A stretch of 64,000 nt of DNA, taken from positions 5,488,739 through 5,552,738 of the forward strand of contig NZ_CP070973.1 in NCBI RefSeq assembly GCF_017086405.1. The letters run 5' to 3'. This DNA comes from Mycobacterium gordonae (GTDB lineage Bacteria > Actinomycetota > Actinomycetes > Mycobacteriales > Mycobacteriaceae). The position numbers and the translations under genes were made by a program. This document shows positions 59,861 through 64,000 of the stretch, one piece after another (the stretch's first letter is position 1; every line of letters begins with the position of its first letter). The notes under the pieces were generated by a model. The model did not search any database, was not told where the DNA came from, and saw only the letters and a list, made by a program, of their open reading frames with translations.

Positions 59861-60778
59861 ATGAGTGCAGTGCCCGACACCACGCACGTCGACGAGTTGC
59901 GTCTGCTCGAAGCCGAGGCGGTGCACATCATCCGAGAGGTGGTCGCGGAACTGGAGCGGCCGGTGCTGCTGTTCTCCGCCGGCAAGGACTCGATCGTTCT
60001 CCTTCGCTTGGCGGAGAAGGCTTTTCGACCGCTGGCACTGCCGTTCCCGGTGATGCACGTCGACACCGGACACAATTTCCCCGAGGTGATCGAGTTCCGC
60101 GACCGCCGGGTGACCGGCCAGGGGCATAGGCTGATCGTCGCTTCGGTACAGGAGTCGATCGACAAGGGACGGGTGCCGGATCCGGGTCCCAGCGCGTCGC
60201 GCAACCGCGCCCAGACGCGCACATTGCTCGACGCACTCGAAGAGGGCGGCTTCGACGCGGCTTTCGGCGGCGCCCGGCGCGACGAGGAACGCGCCCGCGC
60301 CAAGGAACGGATTCTGAGTTTCCGCGACGAGTTCGGCCAGTGGGATCCCCGGGCGCAGCGTCCGGAACCGTGGAGCCTGTACAACGGCCGGATCAAGAAG
60401 GGTGAACAAGTCCGGGTATTCCCGCTGAGCAACTGGACCGAGATCGACGTCTGGCGCTACATCGAACTGGAAGACCTGGAGATTCCCTCGATCTACTTCG
60501 CCCACGAACGCGAGGTGTTCGAGCGGGACGGCATTTTGCTGGCAGTCTCGGCATATGCCGGCCCGCAGGACGGCGAAACCGCCGCGGTGGAGTGGGTGCG
60601 CTACCGGACCGTCGGCGACCTCACCATCACCGGGGCGGTGCGGTCGGAGGCCACCGACATCACCCGGGTCATCAGCGAAATCTCGGCGGCGACGGTGTCC
60701 GAGCGCGGCGAGACCCGCGCCGACGACCGCACGTCGGCGGCTGCGATGGAAGACCGCAAGCGAGAGGGGTACTTCTGA
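59861..60778 (+). CDS. cysD: Sulfate adenylyltransferase subunit 2
   Basis: The 305-residue PAPS-reductase-like ATP pyrophosphatase has LLFSAGKDSIVLLRLAEKAF near residue 35 (SAGKDS PP-loop), HVDTGHNFPEVIEFRD near 67, FDAAFGGARRDEERARAKERI near 130 and LSNWTEIDVWRYIELE near 190. With CysN it makes adenosine 5'-phosphosulfate from ATP and sulfate. ATG 59861 is the end point of the MIRU ladder, with GAGGAGGAGCGG as its ribosome site. The stop overlaps the cysNC start (TGATG). It is slightly shorter than M. tuberculosis CysD. Confidence 0.95.
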   Translation: MSAVPDTTHVDELRLLEAEAVHIIREVVAELERPVLLFSAGKDSIVLLRLAEKAFRPLALPFPVMHVDTGHNFPEVIEFRDRRVTGQGHRLIVASVQESIDKGRVPDPGPSASRNRAQTRTLLDALEEGGFDAAFGGARRDEERARAKERILSFRDEFGQWDPRAQRPEPWSLYNGRIKKGEQVRVFPLSNWTEIDVWRYIELEDLEIPSIYFAHEREVFERDGILLAVSAYAGPQDGETAAVEWVRYRTVGDLTITGAVRSEATDITRVISEISAATVSERGETRADDRTSAAAMEDRKREGYF

Positions 60779-62694
60779 TGACGACGACCGACGAGGCCGC
60801 AGCAGTGGCGTCTGGCAAGGGCGTGACGCGCCAGTTGCTGCGCATCGCCACGGCGGGGTCGGTGGACGACGGCAAGAGCACCCTGATCGGTCGGTTGTTG
60901 CACGACACCGACAGCCTGCCGCTGGACCACTTGGAAGCGGTCACCGACGAGGAGGGCATCGCCGACCTGGCGGCGCTGTCCGATGGGCTGCGCGCCGAGC
61001 GCGAGCAAGGCATCACCATCGACGTCGCCTATCGCTTCTTCTCCACCCAGAACCGCAGCTACATCCTGGCCGACACTCCCGGGCATGAGCGCTACACCCG
61101 CAACATGTTCACCGGCGCCTCCAATGCGCACGTGGCAATCCTGCTGGTCGACGCGCGTGCCGGCGTATTGCGCCAGACCCGCAGGCATGCACGGATCGCA
61201 AAACTCCTGGGCATCAAGCACTTCGTCGCCGCGGTCAACAAGATCGACCTGATCGACTTCGACCAGGCCGGCTTCGCCAAGGTCGAGGAGGAGCTGGGTC
61301 ATGTCGCGGCGCGCCTCGGCGAGGTCGACCTGACGGTGATCCCGTTGGCCGCCAAGCTCGGAGACAACGTCGTGCATCGTTCCGACCACACGCCGTGGTA
61401 TAGCGGACCCACCCTGCTGGAGTATCTGGAGAAGGTGGAACTGGTCGCCCCGCAGGCACAGGCATCCTGGTTGCGGCTGCCCGTGCAGTGGGTGTCGCGC
61501 CCCACCGCCGAGGTGCGTCGCCGTTACACGGGGCGGCTCGCGGCCGGCACACTGAGTGTCGGCGATCCGGTGATCTCGCTGCCGGCCGGCACCCGCTCCA
61601 CGGTGACCGCGCTGGACACCCTTGACGAGGCGCGAACGACAGGCGTTGCGCCGCTTTCTGTTTCGATCGAACTCGCCGACGACATCGACGTCGGGCGCGG
61701 CGACGTCTTCATCAGCGGCGCCGACGATGCGGTACCGCCGGTGCTGGCCCGCGAGCTTGACGCGATTGTGTGCTGGTTCGTCGACTCCCCGCTGCGTGCC
61801 GGTGACCGGCTCGCCCTCAAGCAGACCACCAAGAGCGTGCGGGCGACCGTGCAGGAGTTGCACTCACGGCTGGACCCTGAGACCCTCGACGAGCTCGACG
61901 GACCAGTCGAACTGGTGCTCAACGACATCGGCACCGTGACGCTGCGAACCAGCTCGGTCGTCATCGCCGACCCCTACGACGAGAACCGCGACAGCGGAGC
62001 CTTCATCCTGATCGACGAGGCGAGCAACGACACCGTCGGCGCCGGCACCATCGTCGAGGCACGGGAAGTGAAGCCGGGCAGCCACCAGCGCACCGACATC
62101 CGCTGGCACCCGTCGGCGTTGGATCGCAAGCACCGCTGGACCGCTACTGGCCAACCGGGCGCCACCCTGTGGTTCACCGGGCTGCCGGCGTCCGGCAAGT
62201 CCACGGTCGCGGTGGCCGTGGAACGTGCTCTCGTCGAATCGGGCCGGGTCGCGTACCTGCTGGACGGCGACAACCTGCGCCACGGTCTCTCCGACGACCT
62301 CGGCTTCTCACCCGGTGACCGCACCGAAAACATCAGGCGGGTAGGACATTTGACGCGACTACTGGCCGACGCGGGGGTGGTGGCGCTGGCATCGCTGGTA
62401 TCGCCGCTGAAGTCGGACCGCGAAACCGCCCGGGCGCTCAGCGAGGCCGCCAAACTGCCGTTCCTGGAAATACACGTCGCCACCTCACTGTCCGAATGCG
62501 AAAAGCGCGACCCCAAAGGGCTTTACGCGCGAGCCCGCAGCGGCGAACTCAAGGGCCTGACCGGAATTGACGCGCCCTACGAGCCACCGGAGAACCCCGA
62601 CCTCGTGCTGGACACCACCAACGCCGACATCGACGAACTCGCCGCTCAGGTCATCAGCCTGCTCAACGACGTCAGTCCTCGCCCGCCGCGCTAG
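60778..62694 (+). CDS. cysNC: Bifunctional sulfate adenylyltransferase subunit 1 / APS kinase
   Basis: The 638-residue fusion has an N-terminal EF-Tu-like GTPase (residues 1-440) with G1 GSVDDGKSTLIGRLL, G3 DTPGHERYTRNM and G4 NKIDLIDF. The C-terminal APS kinase (about 455-638) has P-loop GLPASGKSTVAVAVE, DGDNLRHGLSDDLGFSPGDRTENIRRVGHL and DPKGLYARARSGELKGLTGIDAPYEPP. CysN GTP hydrolysis drives APS formation and CysC phosphorylates APS to PAPS, the donor for Stf0. The start overlaps the cysD stop. It is longer than M. tuberculosis CysNC (614) as I recall. Confidence 0.95.
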   Translation: MTTTDEAAAVASGKGVTRQLLRIATAGSVDDGKSTLIGRLLHDTDSLPLDHLEAVTDEEGIADLAALSDGLRAEREQGITIDVAYRFFSTQNRSYILADTPGHERYTRNMFTGASNAHVAILLVDARAGVLRQTRRHARIAKLLGIKHFVAAVNKIDLIDFDQAGFAKVEEELGHVAARLGEVDLTVIPLAAKLGDNVVHRSDHTPWYSGPTLLEYLEKVELVAPQAQASWLRLPVQWVSRPTAEVRRRYTGRLAAGTLSVGDPVISLPAGTRSTVTALDTLDEARTTGVAPLSVSIELADDIDVGRGDVFISGADDAVPPVLARELDAIVCWFVDSPLRAGDRLALKQTTKSVRATVQELHSRLDPETLDELDGPVELVLNDIGTVTLRTSSVVIADPYDENRDSGAFILIDEASNDTVGAGTIVEAREVKPGSHQRTDIRWHPSALDRKHRWTATGQPGATLWFTGLPASGKSTVAVAVERALVESGRVAYLLDGDNLRHGLSDDLGFSPGDRTENIRRVGHLTRLLADAGVVALASLVSPLKSDRETARALSEAAKLPFLEIHVATSLSECEKRDPKGLYARARSGELKGLTGIDAPYEPPENPDLVLDTTNADIDELAAQVISLLNDVSPRPPR

Positions 62695-62766
62695 CAATTC
62701 CGCGAGAACCGCTGGTTGAGCGGTAACGTCGGTGGCAGCGAACCGCGGCCGTCGACGGGAGAAACC

Positions 62767-63060
62767 ATGATGAGGTACGGCATCGTCGGAGCAATGGCTG
62801 TCCTGCTGATGGCTGGGGGGCTGATCGGGTCGGCGCCGCCGGCCAACGCCGGCTGCCTGTACGGAGGTCCCTTCATCAGCAAGTGCGACGGGCCCGTTTC
62901 GCCCGACGGCACCTGGCAACGCTGCGTGGCGGTCGCCCGCCTCGTTCCGAACGGAGCCAGTTCGTATCTGGTGCCGGACAAGCGCTGCGACCTGATGGGT
63001 CCCGGTCAGAACCCGGGGGACTTCGCCTTCACCGATCCCCCGATTCACATCGACGACTGA
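62767..63060 (+). CDS. Small secreted protein with CDGP motif
   Basis: The 97-residue protein has a signal peptide (MMRYGIVGAMAVLLMAGGLIGSAPPANA) followed by a short mature domain with four cysteines (GCLYGG, SKCDGP, WQRCVAV, DKRCDLMG) that could form two disulfides. Similar small CDGP secreted proteins occur in several copies in mycobacteria; the function is unknown. ATG 62767 or 62770 follows GGGAGAAACC. It lies 72 bp after cysNC, so cotranscription is possible but unproven. Confidence 0.8.
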   Translation: MMRYGIVGAMAVLLMAGGLIGSAPPANAGCLYGGPFISKCDGPVSPDGTWQRCVAVARLVPNGASSYLVPDKRCDLMGPGQNPGDFAFTDPPIHIDD

Positions 63061-63084
63061 ACCGACCCCGGCCCGACGCGTCGG

Positions 63085-64000
63085 CTATCCCACGCGTCGG
63101 CCATCCCGCGACGCTCCTGCCCGGGCGCGGACGTAGACGTCGGCCAGGAACTGCTCGACGGCCACCGCGGTGTGCGCCGCGCGGACCGAGCCGAAGATGT
63201 CGAAAGCGTGCTGGGCCCTGGGTAACTCGGCATAGACCACGGGGTTGCGGCTGACCTCCCGCAGCCGCGCGGTGAAGCTGCGCGCCTGCTCGACCGGAAT
63301 CAGCGAGTCGTTGGTGCCGTGCAGGACGAAGAACGGCGGCGCGTCCTCGGAGATGTGGGTGATCGGCGAGGCGAGCCGCAAGGGCTCGACAATCTCGTCG
63401 CGGCCCAGTTTGAACACCCGCTTGGCCATCATGGCCGGCATCATCGGATGCACCGCGTCGTCCCGGGTGAAATCGTAGAACCCGTAGAACGGAATGGCTG
63501 CCTGTACCCGGGTGTCCGCCTCCTCGAAGCCCTTCTGAAACAGCGGCTCGTTAGGGGTCAGCGCGGCAAGGGAAGACAAGTGTCCCCCGGCCGAGCCACC
63601 GGTGATCGCAATCCAATCCGGGTCGCCGCCGTACTCCGCGATGTTCTCCTTCGTCCAGGCGATCGCCCGCTTCACGTCGACGATCTGGTCGGGCCAGGTC
63701 GAACGCGGGCTGAGCCGGTAATTCACCGACACGCAGATCCAGCCCAGTTCGGCCAGGTGACTCATCAACGGATGCGCCTGCCCCCGTTTGTTGCCGACCA
63801 TCCAGGCGCCGCCGTGCACCTGCAACAGCACCGGTGCCGGTTCGGCGCGGTCGAGGTCGGGCCGCCGCCAGATGTCGAGATGGTTGCGCGAGCCGAACTC
63901 TCCGTAGCTGATGTCGACGTCGTGCGCGTAATCGCGCCAGATGCGCAACATGCGCGCCGGACCGGGCTTCTTGGCGGTGGCACCGTTCGCGGCCGGCCGC
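63085..64000 (-). CDS. HSL-type esterase/lipase (Lip family), 5' end outside window
   Basis: The last 288 residues from Met 63951 are shown, and the frame stays open through 64000 (NGATAKKPGPAR before Met), so the true start is probably beyond the edge. It is an alpha/beta hydrolase of the hormone-sensitive-lipase group: LLQVHGGAWMVGNKR oxyanion-hole HGG, nucleophile ITGGSAGGHLSSL, acid in HGTNDSLIPVEQA, His in RAQHAFDIFGS. The linker VDISYGEFGSRNHLDIWRRPDL is typical of mycobacterial LipC/LipQ-like carboxylesterases, which have an N-terminal extension of about 100 residues. It is tail to tail with the CDGP gene. Confidence 0.85.
   Translation of the reverse strand, partial: RPAANGATAKKPGPARMLRIWRDYAHDVDISYGEFGSRNHLDIWRRPDLDRAEPAPVLLQVHGGAWMVGNKRGQAHPLMSHLAELGWICVSVNYRLSPRSTWPDQIVDVKRAIAWTKENIAEYGGDPDWIAITGGSAGGHLSSLAALTPNEPLFQKGFEEADTRVQAAIPFYGFYDFTRDDAVHPMMPAMMAKRVFKLGRDEIVEPLRLASPITHISEDAPPFFVLHGTNDSLIPVEQARSFTARLREVSRNPVVYAELPRAQHAFDIFGSVRAAHTAVAVEQFLADVYVRARAGASRDGRRVG

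Noticed and set aside
59204..60505. Long minus-strand open frames across stf0-MIRU-cysD with repeated SSSSLRSASSPARFM segments
   Set aside because: They are antisense to two well-supported genes; the peptide repeats merely reflect the DNA repeat.

Overview
The window is chromosomal DNA of a slow-growing, non-tuberculous Mycobacterium. The evidence is high GC, PE and PPE genes (including a PPE-MPTR), a 53-bp MIRU array, and a backbone I recognise from memory as the inverted equivalent of M. tuberculosis Rv1212c to Rv1186c. No database search was possible, so every ortholog statement rests on recalled protein sequences and motifs.

Backbone, left to right: glgM and a DUF3117 gene (0.1-1.5 kb); tagA, a DivIVA-domain gene, gpgS and folP2 (14.0-16.8 kb); fadD6, a LOG-family gene, a P-loop ATPase, dapE, dapD and an MFS transporter (25.2-33.2 kb); a PE13/PPE18-like pair, a PucR-type regulator, fadD36 and two alpha/beta hydrolases (34.2-40.6 kb); proline dehydrogenase, P5C dehydrogenase and their PucR-type activator (51.5-55.8 kb).

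Four accessory blocks interrupt it. Block A (1.8-13.9 kb) holds a TetR gene with paired operators, a full beta-oxidation set (thiolase, SRPBCC protein, double-hotdog hydratase, SDR, acyl-CoA dehydrogenase), a second SDR with a decayed SDR remnant, and a TetR-controlled oxidative set (AurF-like diiron oxygenase, Baeyer-Villiger-type monooxygenase, ferredoxin-NADPH reductase). Block B (16.9-25.2 kb) holds a PE protein with an unusual DPSGVAV repeat domain, a GntR/FadR regulator with twin operators, and a decayed type VII/toxin-like gene split by an intact IS21-family element with a visible 5-bp target duplication. Block C (33.3-34.1 kb) is a MarR gene and a small secreted protein sharing a perfect 13-bp-arm operator; it sits where M. 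tuberculosis has esxL/esxK. Block D (40.7-51.5 kb) replaces sigI and Rv1190. It is a divergent catabolic cluster: aldehyde dehydrogenase and a fused double CoA-transferase to the left; P450, two acyl-CoA dehydrogenases, a split ChsH2-like hotdog/DUF35 pair, a ChsH1-like hydratase, an Ltp2-like aldolase and a TetR gene to the right. This looks like a parallel version of the cholesterol side-chain retro-aldol module, probably for another branched or isoprenoid-type acid.

The right end (55.8-64 kb) departs from the M. tuberculosis order. It carries a DUF4190 membrane protein, a PPE-MPTR gene, and an operon joining a Stf0-type trehalose sulfotransferase to the sulfate-activation genes cysD and cysNC. 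Five tandem MIRU units lie between stf0 and cysD. Each encodes an 18-residue micro-ORF whose stop overlaps the next start, giving an unbroken ladder of overlapping stop/start codons from stf0 to cysD. A small secreted CDGP-type protein and a lipase/esterase that runs off the window follow.

No rRNA, tRNA or CRISPR array was seen.
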